Assembly: GCA_030141605.1 (NCBI GenBank)
Contig: JAQGDQ010000038.1
Coordinates: 124,001 to 188,000 of the forward strand
Source of the DNA: Tubiluchus corallicola
Taxonomy: Eukaryota; Priapulida; Priapulimorpha; Priapulimorphida; Tubiluchidae
Reading direction: 5' to 3'
DNA: 64,000 nucleotides
A program made the position numbers and the translations under genes. This document shows, in pieces, positions 63,506 through 64,000 of this stretch. The notes below the pieces were generated by a model that saw only the letters and a program-made list of their open reading frames with translations, was not told the origin of the DNA and made no database searches. How positions within the stretch are numbered: the first letter of the stretch is position 1; every line of letters starts with the position of its first letter.

Positions 63506-64000
63506 CTATATATTATAATTATTATTACTTCAGACTATATTATTATTATTATTATTACTTTTATTATTATTACTAATTGTAAAAAAGAAAAGACTTTACA
63601 GGTCAAAAAGCACACAGCAATGCCAGTATAATTTTAAACGTTTACTGAGGTTGCATTTAGTGTGATTCTGTGATTGGCCAGGCATTGTAGATATTTTCCC
63701 CCTGTCCACGTTTTATACATGAACTTATACATTAATTAGTCTACATCAAGTGTTTTGACTTTGGTGTAGCAAATAATGTATTTTTTCACTAGATTCAAGA
63801 AGGACATAAGGCAGTATCAGATGGCCAAATAAGACAAAAAATAGGGGCAGTTTTCATTTGCTGTTGGATCAGAAGGAAATTCCTGAAACTTTTTCATTAA
63901 TAAATTCATTAAATGGTTTGGCACAAGCTGCATTCAGCCATATCAAAATCTTGCAGAAAACTTAGATGACAAAATTAGCAGCAGTTGAAAACACATTTAC
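63506..64000. other. LZTR1 intron up to the window edge
   Basis: Begins at the acceptor ATATAG just upstream of the exon (on the minus strand) and holds an (ATT)n microsatellite at about 63516-63575. No further exon was recognised before the edge. Confidence 0.6.
63516..63575. repeat. (ATT)n microsatellite
   Basis: About 60 bases of ATT/TTA repeats with a few interruptions, immediately upstream (minus strand) of an LZTR1 exon. Confidence 0.85.

Overview
This is a stretch of animal nuclear genome. The genes are split into short exons with GT-AG introns (one is GC-AG). The DNA is AT-rich, intergenic and intronic space is full of microsatellites and decayed transposons, and every confident protein is a metazoan one. 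Compact introns and the sequence distance from the vertebrate family members suggest an invertebrate; I cannot name the species.

Layout, left to right. (1) About 1.8-15.2 kb, plus strand: a matrix metalloproteinase, cut off at its 5' end by the window edge, with furin-type activation, a very basic hinge, a hemopexin domain and a probable GPI-anchor tail. (2) 15.9-23.4 kb, minus strand: an armadillo-repeat protein of the TMCO6 type in 11 exons, converging on the metalloproteinase. (3) 24.7-26.5 kb, minus strand: ITFG1 (T-cell immunomodulatory protein), a FG-GAP type I membrane protein whose whole reading frame sits in one exon. (4) 26.6-34.3 kb: gene-poor, with a piggyBac-like element, a pogo/Tigger-like remnant, a dead LINE 3' end and an unexplained open stretch. 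(5) 34.4-38.7 kb, plus strand: MND1, the meiotic recombination partner of HOP2. (6) 38.8-42.0 kb: repeats, including a possible hAT derivative. (7) 42.1-47.7 kb, minus strand: AIFM3 (Rieske plus FAD/NAD oxidoreductase), complete in 12 exons. (8) 47.7-51.4 kb: the divergent gap between AIFM3 and TBL2, holding two inverted-repeat elements. (9) 51.4-60.7 kb, plus strand: TBL2, complete in 8 exons, with a textbook hAT MITE, a SINE and a LINE tail in its introns. (10) 61.7-63.5 kb, minus strand: the last three coding exons of LZTR1 (BTB-BACK end), running off the right edge.

The genes do not form one pathway. AIFM3 and LZTR1 are direct neighbours in vertebrates (human 22q11.21), so their closeness here, with TBL2 between them, looks like retained ancestral linkage. 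Exon phases were followed by hand through every gene and agree except where stated. I found no RNA genes, no CRISPR array and no clearly new multi-gene system. The most interesting signals are a phase-compatible alternative first exon inside the metalloproteinase gene, the one-exon ITFG1 reading frame, a recurrent head-to-head SINE-like unit, and several transposons with clean target-site duplications.
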